Below are positions 22,522-31,998 of a stretch of DNA of 64,000 nt, one piece after another. The position numbers and the translations under genes are program-made. A model generated the notes under the pieces. The model was not told where the DNA came from, did no database searches, and saw only the letters and a program-made list of their open reading frames with translations. Within the stretch, counting starts at the first letter, position 1, and each line of letters begins with the position of its first letter. Origin of the DNA: an uncultured Butyrivibrio sp. (GTDB lineage: Bacteria > Bacillota > Clostridia > Lachnospirales > Lachnospiraceae); the NCBI GenBank assembly GCA_946536145.1, contig CAMNEA010000001.1, positions 1 through 64,000 of the forward strand. The letters are read 5' to 3'.

Positions 22522-23928
22522 ATGAAACAAAGAGAATCAAAGAAGAGAATCCTGGTGCTTTTGTTGGCATTTGTCGGTCTGTGTATGCAGACTGCCATTT
22601 ATGCCTGGTTTTGGTTTCAGGTATACTACCCTGAGGTGTCAAAGCCAAGGGTCAGTGTCGACGGATATGCCCTTGGAAACGGACTAAAACTCTTCTTTCG
22701 TGGTCACCTTTTGATAATTGCGATCTATTTCATATTGCTTTTGTTCTTTTCAAACACCTACGGCGGACTTAAGATCGGGTATCTTCGACCGATGGATGTG
22801 TTCTTCTCCCAGATTTTTGCGCTGTTCATGGTGAATTTTATTTCCTACTTCCAGATATCGCTTCTCAACAACTGGCTGGTCCAGTTTGTACCGATGGCGG
22901 AGATATTTGTCCTGCAGCTGCTCATAGCATTTGCGTGGGCGTATATAACCAATACCATTTATATGGGGATATTCCCTCCAAGGGAGCTTCTTCTGGTCAG
23001 CGGGGTATACCCGGCAGATGATATAGAGCGCAAGTTCAACACCAGAAAAGATAAGTACCACATAGCCAAGAAGATGAATATCTCAGAGGGGATTGACGCT
23101 ATATACAAAGAGTGCCTTGGAAATTATGACGGCGTTATCATCTGGGACGTGCCAAGTCAGTTCAGGAACGGGCTTGTGAAATACTGTTATGGCAGAAACA
23201 TAAGGATATATGTCATGCCAAAGATCACGGACGTGCTTCTCAAGGGCTCATCGCAGCTCCACCTGTTTGACACTCCGGTACTTCTTTTAAGGGAGTATTC
23301 TATCAAGATCGAGCAGAGGGCGATAAAGAGATTTTTTGATATAGTGCTCTCACTGCTTCTCATAATAATTACTTCGCCGATAATGCTGATAACGGCAATA
23401 ATCGTAAAAGCCTACGACAAGGGGCCTGTGCTGTACAAGCAGGTGCGTTGCACCAAGGACAGGAAGAACTTTTACATCATGAAATTCCGAAGCATGAGCG
23501 TCGATGCAGAAAAGGACGGAGTTGCAAGACTTGCGTCCAAGAATGACTCGAGGATAACTCCGGTAGGAAAGTTCATAAGATCCTGCAGGATTGACGAACT
23601 TCCGCAGCTGTTTAACATCCTTAAGGGCGAGATGTCTTTCATCGGACCAAGACCGGAGAGACCCGAGATAATCGAGCAGTATCTCAAGGAGATGCCGGAA
23701 TTTGCCTTCAGAATGAAAGTTAAGGCCGGTCTTGCCGGATATGCTCAGGTATATGGCAAATACAACACAACGCCTTATGATAAACTGAAGCTGGATCTTA
23801 CCTATATAGAGAATTATTCCATCTGGCTGGATATTAAACTCATGCTGCTGACGGTGAAGATACTTTTTACGCCTGACAGCACTGAGGGGGTTGAGGAGGA
23901 TCAGACCACAGCCCAGAAGAAAGTGTAA
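22522..23928 (+). CDS. polytopic undecaprenyl-phosphate sugar phosphotransferase (WbaP/CpsE type)
   Basis: Starts a lipid-linked glycan by moving a hexose-1-phosphate from a nucleotide sugar to undecaprenyl phosphate. Four to five N-terminal helices (within about 1-150), a soluble middle region, then the catalytic domain beginning KRFFDIVLSLLL with the membrane re-entrant helix, KFRSMSVDAE, the Asp-Glu dyad at 358-359 (RIDELPQLFNIL) and IGPRPERPE. C-terminal GLAGYAQVYGKYNT is typical. ATG 22522 is chosen over the TTG at 22516 in the track; the ribosome site is weak. It is one of two initiating enzymes in the window. Confidence 0.9.
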   Translation: MKQRESKKRILVLLLAFVGLCMQTAIYAWFWFQVYYPEVSKPRVSVDGYALGNGLKLFFRGHLLIIAIYFILLLFFSNTYGGLKIGYLRPMDVFFSQIFALFMVNFISYFQISLLNNWLVQFVPMAEIFVLQLLIAFAWAYITNTIYMGIFPPRELLLVSGVYPADDIERKFNTRKDKYHIAKKMNISEGIDAIYKECLGNYDGVIIWDVPSQFRNGLVKYCYGRNIRIYVMPKITDVLLKGSSQLHLFDTPVLLLREYSIKIEQRAIKRFFDIVLSLLLIIITSPIMLITAIIVKAYDKGPVLYKQVRCTKDRKNFYIMKFRSMSVDAEKDGVARLASKNDSRITPVGKFIRSCRIDELPQLFNILKGEMSFIGPRPERPEIIEQYLKEMPEFAFRMKVKAGLAGYAQVYGKYNTTPYDKLKLDLTYIENYSIWLDIKLMLLTVKILFTPDSTEGVEEDQTTAQKKV

Positions 23929-23936
23929 GGTGAATA

Positions 23937-24752
23937 ATGGACAGAGATAGACTTCAGATTCTTGTGTCTGCCGTAAACAAAGACCCGGAAAAGCTCATCA
24001 GTGATATGCGGCTGTGTTCTGATGCTGTCATTGTTAATCAGCTGATAGGTGAGGGCGCCCCGGATACTGTCACGGAAGGGGACAGAGAGTATGAGTTTGA
24101 CGGATTTAAAGCACTTGTCTTAAACAGAAGGCAGAAGGGTGTCGGACTATCCAGAAATACAGCCATAGAGAACTCCGACCATGAAATCCTGCAGTTTGGA
24201 GATGACGACATCGTCTATGAGGACGGATATGCGGATCGCATAGTATCGGAGTTTGACGCTCATCCCGAAGCTGACGTACTTTGCTTTAACGTAAGGGCTC
24301 AGGAGGGGCGAACGACATACTGGAACGAGAATTTTGCCAGGGTGTCCTTCAGGAACTACGGAAGATATCCCGCTTACGCGATCTGCGCAAGAAGAGACAG
24401 GCTCATTGAAAGCGGGGTGCGATACTCGCTTCTCTTTGGAGGAGGAGCTCCGTACATGAACGGCGAAGACAGTTTGTTTTTGCACGACTGTTTAAAGGCC
24501 GGGCTGTCGATCTACAGGACGCCTGTCAGCCTTGGAAGGGAGAGACAGGGACAGTCCACCTGGTTTATGGGCTACACGGACAAGTTCTTTTTTGACAGGG
24601 GTGTTCTGTACCACTTCCTCTATGGGAGACTGGCAGGGATCCTTGGATTTAGATTTCTTTTTAACCACAGAAATGATTTTTGCAGGGAAAAAGGCCTGGG
24701 GCGATGCTACAGGCTTTTATGTGATGGAATTAAGCATGGGAGAAGCCTATGA
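23937..24752 (+). CDS. atypical family 2 glycosyltransferase
   Basis: A GT2-like enzyme whose N terminus (LQILVSAVNKDPEKLI) departs from the usual VSIIIPxYN. The rest fits: GVGLSRNTAIENSDHEILQF near residues 66-85, the acidic GDDDIVYEDGY as the metal site, and MNGEDSLFLHDCLKAGL as the catalytic acidic helix. 271 aa, a normal length. A GTGAATA spacer precedes the ATG and it shares ATGA with the next gene. Sugar specificity unknown. Confidence 0.72.
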   Translation: MDRDRLQILVSAVNKDPEKLISDMRLCSDAVIVNQLIGEGAPDTVTEGDREYEFDGFKALVLNRRQKGVGLSRNTAIENSDHEILQFGDDDIVYEDGYADRIVSEFDAHPEADVLCFNVRAQEGRTTYWNENFARVSFRNYGRYPAYAICARRDRLIESGVRYSLLFGGGAPYMNGEDSLFLHDCLKAGLSIYRTPVSLGRERQGQSTWFMGYTDKFFFDRGVLYHFLYGRLAGILGFRFLFNHRNDFCREKGLGRCYRLLCDGIKHGRSL

Positions 24753-25639
24753 AGAAGTCACCTTTTTTCACGATTATAGTTGTGTCATATAATGCCGGGG
24801 ACAAGCTTTTTAATACTCTTGAGAGCATCAGAAAGCAGACCTTTTCCGACTACCGCGTCCTTATCAAGGACGGGATGTCTACCGACGGCTCGATAGAAAA
24901 GCTTAAGGCTCAGTATGAGCCGGGTGCCCTAAAGGATGCAAGGGGAAAGAGATTTGCGCTGGCCGAGAGCTGTGACAACGGTATATACCACGCAATGAAC
25001 ATTGCGGTCGGCTATATAAGGGATGAGGATGAGACATCAGAGGAGCCGGGCTATGTATACTTTTTAAACTGCGGGGATCTCTTCAGCAGCGAGAACGTGC
25101 TTAAGGATGTGCATGATTTTATTGCGGACCGCAATTCCAGGAAGGGAACCACCATACCTGCTATCTACTACGGCGACATCTATGACTGCTCATCATCGAG
25201 CAAAGTCGCCTCGAACCCGGTCATTGATGATTTCGCGTGCTACAGGAATGTCCCAAGTCATCAGGCGTGCTTCTATGACGTAAGGCTGATGCTCAACAAT
25301 CCCTTTGATCTGAAATACAGGGTCAGGGCTGACTATGAGCAGTTCCTCAGATGCTTTTACATCGACAGGGCGGATACGGTTTTTATGCCTCTTACGGTTG
25401 CGGATTACGAGGGCGGAGGCTACTCGGATCAGAATAAAAAGATATCAGAGCAGGAGCGAAGGGAGATAATCGGTAAGTACCTCGACAGATCGAGGATCAG
25501 AAAATACGACCTTCTCCGCGTACTTACGCTCTCGGGACTAAGGACCCACCTTGCCTCCAGTAAGATTACGGCAGGAGCATATAACGCGATCAAGAACGCG
25601 GTGTATACCGCAAGGAACAGGAATAAGCACAAGGAGTAA
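24749..25639 (+). CDS. family 2 glycosyltransferase
   Basis: Starts FFTIIVVSYNAGDKLFNTL with the DGMSTDGS loop and FLNCGDLFSSENV as the metal-binding part, resembling WcaA/WcaE-type colanic-acid enzymes in layout (DNGIYHAMNIAV is characteristic of that group). 296 aa. Overlaps the previous gene by 4 nt. Probably adds one residue to the glycan in the cytoplasm. Confidence 0.82.
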   Translation: MKKSPFFTIIVVSYNAGDKLFNTLESIRKQTFSDYRVLIKDGMSTDGSIEKLKAQYEPGALKDARGKRFALAESCDNGIYHAMNIAVGYIRDEDETSEEPGYVYFLNCGDLFSSENVLKDVHDFIADRNSRKGTTIPAIYYGDIYDCSSSSKVASNPVIDDFACYRNVPSHQACFYDVRLMLNNPFDLKYRVRADYEQFLRCFYIDRADTVFMPLTVADYEGGGYSDQNKKISEQERREIIGKYLDRSRIRKYDLLRVLTLSGLRTHLASSKITAGAYNAIKNAVYTARNRNKHKE

Positions 25640-25645
25640 CGGAAG

Positions 25646-26929
25646 TTGAGAGTTCTATGGCTTTGCAATATCATGCTCCCGGCTTACGCCAGAGCGCATG
25701 GATATAATTATTCGGTGCGGGAAGGCTGGCTCACGGGATGCCTTGGCAGAATTATCCGGGATAAAAAAGATGATGAGAAGATCACGCTCGGCGTGTGCTT
25801 TCCTTCCGGGGATGAACAGACAGAGTCAGGTGAGGTCATCGACGGGATCACTTACTATGGCTTTAAGGAGGATCTGACGCATCCCGAGATATATGACAGC
25901 GCATTGGAGAGCAGATTCCGCACCATACTAAGTGACTTTGGGCCTGATATAGTCCATATATTTGGTACGGAATTTCCGCACTGCCTTGCGATGATAAAGG
26001 CATTTGGCAATCCCGACAGGGTTCTTTTGGGGATTCAGGGAGTATGTGCCCAAATTGCAAGTGAGTATATGGCGAATATTCCGGAGGAAGTACAAAAATC
26101 CGCTACCTTCAGGGACAGACTCAAAGAGGATTCTCTTTTGCAACAGCAGGAGAAGTTCAAAAAGAGGGCTGAGCACGAGAGGGAGGCTATAATGCTCACC
26201 GGCAATGTCAGCGGCAGAACTTCCTTTGACAGGCAGCAGGTTCTTGCGATAAATCCGAAGGTCCGCTACTTTGCGATAAATGAGACCATGAGACCATGCT
26301 TTTACATGGGCAAGTGGGGTGAAAAGAGATCCGTTCCCCACAGTATTTTTTTGTCGCAGGGCGACTATCCTCTAAAGGGCTTCCACTTTATGCTGCAGGC
26401 GATGCCGACGATCCTTGAAAAATATCCCGATGCGCATCTCTATGTTGCAGGGAATAACATCATAGGCAGAGGAGAGAGCAAATACCCGTATTTTTTAAGG
26501 GCCAGTGCCTATGGAAAATATATAAAGGGCCTTATATCCAAAGGGAAGCTTAAAAAGAAGGTTACCATGCTTGGGATGCTGGACGATGCGGGGATGAAAG
26601 AACAGCTCCTTAAGTGCTCGGTATTCGTGTGTCCGTCTGTGATCGAGAATTCACCTAACTCCCTGGCGGAAGCGATGCTTCTTGGAGTGCCTGTCGTGGC
26701 ATCGAGAACGGGAGGCATTCCGGATATGGTACAGCCGGGAAAGGACGGCGTGCTTTTTGAGACAGGCAATCCGTCAGAACTGGCAAAGAGCATTCTGCAG
26801 CTGTGGGACGAACCCGTTATCGCCGCAGTATATGGGGACAATGCCAGCGCGCACGCAAGGATAACCCACAACGCGGACGCCAATTACAGGCGGCTGATGG
26901 AAGTATACCGCGATATATGCGCCCTTTAG
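25646..26929 (+). CDS. GT-B glycosyltransferase (family 4-like)
   Basis: A retaining GT-B glycosyltransferase. The N-terminal half begins MRVLWLCNIMLPAYARAHG; the C-terminal GT1/4 domain has FLSQGDYPLKGFHFML, VTMLGMLDDAGMKEQL, and the donor-binding VCPSVIENSPNSLAEAMLLG (about residues 330-349) with the E-x7-E pattern. 427 aa. It starts with TTG at 25646 behind an AAGGAG site 9 nt away. Specificity unknown. Confidence 0.82.
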   Translation: MRVLWLCNIMLPAYARAHGYNYSVREGWLTGCLGRIIRDKKDDEKITLGVCFPSGDEQTESGEVIDGITYYGFKEDLTHPEIYDSALESRFRTILSDFGPDIVHIFGTEFPHCLAMIKAFGNPDRVLLGIQGVCAQIASEYMANIPEEVQKSATFRDRLKEDSLLQQQEKFKKRAEHEREAIMLTGNVSGRTSFDRQQVLAINPKVRYFAINETMRPCFYMGKWGEKRSVPHSIFLSQGDYPLKGFHFMLQAMPTILEKYPDAHLYVAGNNIIGRGESKYPYFLRASAYGKYIKGLISKGKLKKKVTMLGMLDDAGMKEQLLKCSVFVCPSVIENSPNSLAEAMLLGVPVVASRTGGIPDMVQPGKDGVLFETGNPSELAKSILQLWDEPVIAAVYGDNASAHARITHNADANYRRLMEVYRDICAL

Positions 26930-26951
26930 ACTGATCATGAGAGGATGAAGA

Positions 26952-28160
26952 GTGGTCATCACATTTGTATCCAATTACATAAACCATCATCAGCTCCCAT
27001 TCTGTGAGGCCATGAAAGGTATGGGCGGGGACATCGACTTTTATTTTGTTCAGACCATGCCAATGGAAGAAAAGAGAGTGAACATGGGCTGGGCTGTCGA
27101 TGAGAAGGCCTTTGACTATGTCGTACTCTACTACGAGGACAGAAAAAGGGCTGAGGAACTTATAATAAACAGTGACGTAGTGCTCTTTGGCTGGACAGAG
27201 AACCTTATATCCGATATCGAGAGAAAGAGACTCTCCTCGGGAAAGCTCTCTTTCAGAGTCAGCGAGAGGATATACCGAGAGGGACAGTGGAAGTTTATAA
27301 GCCCCAGAGGACTTATGAACAAGTACCGCGAGCATTTTGTCTACCGCAATAAGAGCGTATACCTTCTGTGCACGGGGGCCTATGTGGCATCTGACTTTAA
27401 CCTGATAAAGAGCTATCCGGGTAAGATGCTGAAGTGGGGGTACTTTCCGGATGCATCAAAGATCTCTTATGCTGAAGGGGAAAAATCACAGGGTGATGCT
27501 AAAGAAGACATCCTGAGGCTGTGCTGGGCAGGCAGACTTATCGAGCTAAAGCACCCCGAGTTTGCTGTTAAAGCCGCCGCGCACCTTAAGAAAAGCGGGA
27601 GAAGGTTCTGCCTTGATATAGCAGGTGATGGTCCTATGAGACCCGCTCTTGAGGCTATGGCAAAGAGAGAGGATCTTTCTGACTGTGTAAATATTCTCGG
27701 TGCTCTGGCGCCGGGCGAAGTTCTGCAGGTGATGGACAGGGCGGACATATTTCTTTTTACAAGCAACTACCTTGAGGGGTGGGGAGCAGTTGTGAACGAG
27801 GCGATGGAGAGGGGGTGCGCTTTGGTTGCGTCCCTCGAAGCGGGGGCGGTGCCGTTTCTTATTGAGGATAAAGTAAACGGACTCACCTACCGGGATGGAA
27901 GATATGATGATTTTGAGAAAAAAGTTGACTATCTGTTTGACCACACAGAAGAGATAAGTACTTTTGCCAATGCTGCAAGGGCGACAATAAAGCGGCTTTG
28001 GAATGCGGAAAATGCCGCCTGTGAACTAGTGGGATTCAGCAGGCAGGCTCTTTTGGGAAAAGAACCGGAGCCCGCAGAAGAAGGGCCGCTTAGCAGGGCG
28101 CAGATCATAAAGCCCCCCGGATTTTTTAGAACCCTTCAGGAAAAAAATCGATTGGAGTAA
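26952..28160 (+). CDS. GT-B glycosyltransferase (family 4)
   Basis: N terminus MVITFVSNYINHHQLPFCEAM; middle segment includes RVSERIYREG, typical of a group of capsule GT4 enzymes. The C-terminal donor domain has LCWAGRLIELKHPEFAV, VNILGALAPGEVLQVMD and LFTSNYLEGWGAVVNEAMERG. 402 aa, with a basic C-terminal tail. The start is GTG at 26952 behind an AGAGG site. Very short gaps to both neighbours indicate one operon. Confidence 0.85.
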   Translation: MVITFVSNYINHHQLPFCEAMKGMGGDIDFYFVQTMPMEEKRVNMGWAVDEKAFDYVVLYYEDRKRAEELIINSDVVLFGWTENLISDIERKRLSSGKLSFRVSERIYREGQWKFISPRGLMNKYREHFVYRNKSVYLLCTGAYVASDFNLIKSYPGKMLKWGYFPDASKISYAEGEKSQGDAKEDILRLCWAGRLIELKHPEFAVKAAAHLKKSGRRFCLDIAGDGPMRPALEAMAKREDLSDCVNILGALAPGEVLQVMDRADIFLFTSNYLEGWGAVVNEAMERGCALVASLEAGAVPFLIEDKVNGLTYRDGRYDDFEKKVDYLFDHTEEISTFANAARATIKRLWNAENAACELVGFSRQALLGKEPEPAEEGPLSRAQIIKPPGFFRTLQEKNRLE

Positions 28161-28164
28161 CCTG

Positions 28165-29382
28165 ATGAATGCTTTTTTAGAGACCGAAGTAACAGTATTT
28201 AAGATCAAAATGCGCATGATAGATCTGCTCTTTTTTGGCGCGATGCTATGCCTTGGGCTTGCGGCAAGGTATCCCCTTTTTAACTACGAGTCAGGGGATT
28301 ACTACTATTTTCTGTCCCACTGGATGGAGGAGTGTCACAATGCAGGAGGCTTTGGGTACATTTCCATCGTTCCGGGAGTGAGCGATAAGAGCACCATTGA
28401 CTACGGATGTATGTATCAGTATATTATTGTGCTGCTTCACTACTTAAGGGGATTAGCCCCGGACATGTACCTTATCAAGTGGGTATCAGTGATATTTGAC
28501 GTGGTATGTGCCATAACGGTATCAAGGATCACCTATGTTGTGACAAAAAATGACCTTACAAAGGCAATGATGGCATTTGGCATAGCGATGTTTCTTCCTA
28601 CGACTGTCCTGAACAGCGCTGCATGGGCTCAGTGTGAATCAATATATACGTCATTTGTCCTTCTTACTTTTCTTTACTTTCTGAAGGGAGATAACAGAAG
28701 GCTTTTCATATACTTTGCGCTTGCGTATTCATTTAAGCAGCAGACTGTGTTTATACTTCCTTTTATGGTCATAATGTGGCTCAAGGGCAGGATCAGGATC
28801 CGATATGCGCTGTGGGTGCCTGTTGTGCTGGGCCTGACAATGATACCGGCTCTGATCGCCGGAAGGTCACCGGCAGAGCTTCTTAGCATCTATTTCAAAC
28901 AAGCCGCGCAGTATACAAGGCTTACGATGAATTACCCCAGCATTTACGCGGTAGTAAGTCCGGATATGGTCACAGGGCTTCGCAGGATCATATTGGCAGG
29001 GACTCTCTCTACAATGGCTTTCTTAGGTATACTTTGCTACTACACTTTTAGCAGGAAATTTGAGATCACGATGGAGTACATGGTCACACTTGCCATATTT
29101 TCAATTGAAGCGGCACTTTTCATGCTTCCCGTGATGCACGAAAGATACGGCTATGTTGCGGAGATACTCTGTATTGTTTACGCTCTGACGCGATACAGGA
29201 GACTGGCTGTGGCATCGGCGCTGTGGTTTATACCTGTTATAACCTATTCGCGTTTTCTGTATGGCTCCACAGTGACAGCGCTTTGGCCGCTGAGCGTCTG
29301 CATGCTTATTGCGATCCTGTTTATCGGCTATGATCTCTACTGCCAGATGAAAATCCCGGAGGGTAAGATAAGTGGGAAATAA
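28165..29382 (+). CDS. GT-C-type membrane glycosyltransferase (ALG6/8-like)
   Basis: A polytopic membrane protein of 405 aa with about ten helices. The first outside loop has the acidic pair in NYESGDYYYFLSHWMEE (about residues 38-54), and further loops hold STIDYGCMYQYI and NSAAWAQCESIY, resembling the eukaryotic ALG6/ALG8 and bacterial GT-C layout. It would use a polyprenyl-phosphate sugar, perhaps that made by a GtrB-like neighbour, and add it outside the membrane. A GGAG site lies 8 nt before the ATG. Confidence 0.7.
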   Translation: MNAFLETEVTVFKIKMRMIDLLFFGAMLCLGLAARYPLFNYESGDYYYFLSHWMEECHNAGGFGYISIVPGVSDKSTIDYGCMYQYIIVLLHYLRGLAPDMYLIKWVSVIFDVVCAITVSRITYVVTKNDLTKAMMAFGIAMFLPTTVLNSAAWAQCESIYTSFVLLTFLYFLKGDNRRLFIYFALAYSFKQQTVFILPFMVIMWLKGRIRIRYALWVPVVLGLTMIPALIAGRSPAELLSIYFKQAAQYTRLTMNYPSIYAVVSPDMVTGLRRIILAGTLSTMAFLGILCYYTFSRKFEITMEYMVTLAIFSIEAALFMLPVMHERYGYVAEILCIVYALTRYRRLAVASALWFIPVITYSRFLYGSTVTALWPLSVCMLIAILFIGYDLYCQMKIPEGKISGK

Positions 29383-30376
29383 ACATACTGTTTCCGTGAT
29401 CGTACCGGCTTACAATATAGAAGATCTGATCGAAAAATGCGTGGACAGCCTTGCAGGGCAGGATTACCCTGCAGAGCTTTTTGAAATAATCCTTGTCGAT
29501 GACGGATCGACCGACTCTACGCCGGATAAGGTGGATGAGCTTTCGAGGAAATATCCAAATGTCAGGGCTATCCACAAGGAAAACGGCGGATCGTCGAGCG
29601 CTAGAAATGCCGGAATAGATATTGCCTGCGGTGAATATATCGGATTTGTAGACAGCGATGACTACGTGTCGGAAAACATGTACTCATCACTTGTTGAGGC
29701 TGCCGTCAGGACGGGAGCCGATATGGTACAGGTTTCCAGAGATGAGATATCAGAGTCGGGAGAAAGGCTCCCCGATGTTGTCGTGCCGCCCGGGGAGGAA
29801 ACTGTTATTTCTCCCGGGGAGCATATGCGCACCCTTCTCATGCATACAGGCGATGCTTCTTTTTGCACCAAGCTTACGCGGAGATCTCTTTTTACAAATA
29901 AGATGAGATTTCCGGAGGGCGAGCTCAACGAGGATTTTTATCTGATGATACATATGCTGCCTCTTGTCAACAGGCTTGTGATCCTTCCCGGGCAGTACTA
30001 CCATGTGTTTTACAGGACGGGCAGCAATTCGAGGAAGAAATCAGAGGACAGGGACTATTTTCCGCCTGTGTTTACGGATATAGTGCGAAATGCTGATGTG
30101 GCTCTTTCTCTTGTAAGGGAAAATTATCCGGAGCTTGTAGAGGTGGCGGAGAGATTCGGATACGTCCAGAGGCTTGATTATCTTTTGCACATACCGATCA
30201 GCCTTATGAATAAGGAAAACAGATTCTACGAAGGGGTTAGTCAAAGAATCCGCGCTGATATGCATAAGATCCTGACCAATAAATATCTGACAGCAAAACA
30301 GAAGGCATACCTTTTTGTACTGTCTTTAAACCCTAAAGCGATAAGGAAATTACATGCGCGTATACGAGGATTATAA
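29372..30376 (+). CDS. family 2 glycosyltransferase
   Basis: VSVIVPAYNIEDLIEKCVDSL opens the protein, with VDDGSTDSTPDKVDEL and ENGGSSSARNAGIDIACGEY, then FVDSDDYV as the metal site near residue 92. This is the standard EpsJ/CpsI-type GT2 layout. 334 aa. Starts with GTG at 29372 behind a GGAGGG site, overlapping the preceding gene by 11 nt; its own end overlaps the next gene by 23 nt. Confidence 0.87.
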   Translation: MGNKHTVSVIVPAYNIEDLIEKCVDSLAGQDYPAELFEIILVDDGSTDSTPDKVDELSRKYPNVRAIHKENGGSSSARNAGIDIACGEYIGFVDSDDYVSENMYSSLVEAAVRTGADMVQVSRDEISESGERLPDVVVPPGEETVISPGEHMRTLLMHTGDASFCTKLTRRSLFTNKMRFPEGELNEDFYLMIHMLPLVNRLVILPGQYYHVFYRTGSNSRKKSEDRDYFPPVFTDIVRNADVALSLVRENYPELVEVAERFGYVQRLDYLLHIPISLMNKENRFYEGVSQRIRADMHKILTNKYLTAKQKAYLFVLSLNPKAIRKLHARIRGL

Positions 30377-31940
30377 GAAGATAAAGTTAATAGCCTTTTG
30401 TGTGATATTTGTGCTATCCCTTTTGGTGAGCATAAGCTATGGCTTTAAAAAGTCCGGGTTTCATGAGGATGAGTATTACACCTATTTTTCGAGCAACAGA
30501 ACCTACGGCCTGTTCCAGCCGGACAGAGAGTGGCAGGACAGACAGACGGTGCTTGATGAATTTGTGGTAAGAGAGGGGGAGCGCTTTAACTACTCCCTGG
30601 TCAGGCTGGTTCAGTCCTGGGACGTACATCCTCCGGTTTACTACTACATATTCCATACGGTGTGCTCGTTTGTCCCCGGGGTATTTACCAAGTGGTCCGG
30701 TATAGCTGCCAATCTTGCGGGCTTTGCGCTGGCGTACCTGTTCTTTTGTCTTCTTATGGAAGAGATGAATACGCCTGCCTGGGTTGAGATCATGACCCTT
30801 ATTTTCTGGGGACTGAATCCCCAGACCGTGTCCTGCAATATGCTTATCAGGATGTACTCATGGCTTGGGGCGGCTGTTCTGGCCTGTGCCTATTTGCATA
30901 TAAAGCTCATAAAGGATTTTGACAACAACGCCCTTGAACCTAAGACTTTTGTGTTAAAGAGTCTGCTGCCGGTGGTGATCGCATCCTTTATTGGATTCCT
31001 GATACAGTATTTCTTTATATTTTTCTTTTTCATAATAGGATTTGAGACTGCCGTATATATTGCCTTTTTCAAAAAGGACATAAAATGTGCGGGCATGTAT
31101 ACATCGGCCTGTGCGCTTTCGATGATCCTGGCGGTACTTTACTATCCCGCGAGCCTTCACCATATGCTTGGGGGATACCGCGGAGGAGATGCCGCGGGGA
31201 GCTTTTTTGACCCCGCAAATACCTGGATGAGGCTCTCGTTCTTTGTGGGACTTTTAAACGATTATGTATTTGCCGGGGGACTCATAGTGCTGGTGCTCGT
31301 CATATTCCTGGGAGTGATCCTTGGGATGAACATGGGGAGTAAAAAAAGGCAGGCAGGGACAGATGCAAGGGTTGTGATCCTTGCAGCAGCGGCAATATCG
31401 TATTTTCTTCTGACCTCCAAGACAGCGCTTCTTGTGGGAGAAGCCTCAAACCGATACGAGATGCCCATATATGCCCTTATAATCTACCTCATTTTTTATG
31501 ACCTGTACCACGTCGCAGCGCGATTTAAAGGAAAAGCTTTGACTTATGTACTGACAGTGGTTATTATAATGCTGCTTGCAAAAGGTCATTTTTATGACAG
31601 ACATATTCTGTTTCTCTATCCCGAGGATGTTGAGAAGATGGAATATGCAAAAGAAAACACAGACAGCGTCGCTGTTGTAATGTTCAACCCTGCAACGCCT
31701 CACAACGTATGGCGTCTTACGGATGAGCTTTTGATGTATGATAAGGTCTACTACATGGATGAGGAGAACCTTGACAGGATAACCGACGGGGAAGTGGCAG
31801 ATGCGGATAAGATAATCCTTTATGCCGCCGATGACGATCTCAAAGAGAAGGCCTTTGACAATCTGCTCTCATCTACGGGACTTGCGACCATGACAAAGAA
31901 GTTTTCCGAAGATATGTGGACTACCTATGAAATAAGGTGA
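30354..31940 (+). CDS. GT-C-type membrane glycosyltransferase (PMT/GT39-like)
   Basis: 528 aa with about ten helices. The first large loop has GFHEDEYYTYFSSNRTYG (Asp-Glu acidic pair, about residues 35-52) and WDVHPPVYYYIFHTVCS near 91-107; the combination of D-E in loop 1 and DxHPPxYY in the same loop is characteristic of the ArnT/PMT/GT39 group. A soluble C-terminal domain of about 100 residues faces outside. Predicted to use a lipid-phosphate sugar. It overlaps the preceding GT2 by 23 nt. Confidence 0.72.
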   Translation: MRVYEDYKKIKLIAFCVIFVLSLLVSISYGFKKSGFHEDEYYTYFSSNRTYGLFQPDREWQDRQTVLDEFVVREGERFNYSLVRLVQSWDVHPPVYYYIFHTVCSFVPGVFTKWSGIAANLAGFALAYLFFCLLMEEMNTPAWVEIMTLIFWGLNPQTVSCNMLIRMYSWLGAAVLACAYLHIKLIKDFDNNALEPKTFVLKSLLPVVIASFIGFLIQYFFIFFFFIIGFETAVYIAFFKKDIKCAGMYTSACALSMILAVLYYPASLHHMLGGYRGGDAAGSFFDPANTWMRLSFFVGLLNDYVFAGGLIVLVLVIFLGVILGMNMGSKKRQAGTDARVVILAAAAISYFLLTSKTALLVGEASNRYEMPIYALIIYLIFYDLYHVAARFKGKALTYVLTVVIIMLLAKGHFYDRHILFLYPEDVEKMEYAKENTDSVAVVMFNPATPHNVWRLTDELLMYDKVYYMDEENLDRITDGEVADADKIILYAADDDLKEKAFDNLLSSTGLATMTKKFSEDMWTTYEIR

Positions 31941-31942
31941 TT

Positions 31943-31971
31943 TTGACCTTTGGGGTAGCCTGTTGTATCAT
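31943..31971 (+). promoter_or_regulatory. internal promoter before pseB
   Basis: TTGACC, a 17-bp spacer and TATCAT; both boxes are five of six. It lies in the 58-bp gap before pseB and gives pseB a start point independent of the upstream operon. Confidence 0.6.
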
Positions 31972-31998
31972 ATATAAAAAAGTTTGGAGATTTATAAG

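Noticed and set aside
31984-31998. Upstream TTG start for pseB
   Set aside because: It overlaps the GGAG ribosome site used by ATG 31999 and adds no conserved residues.
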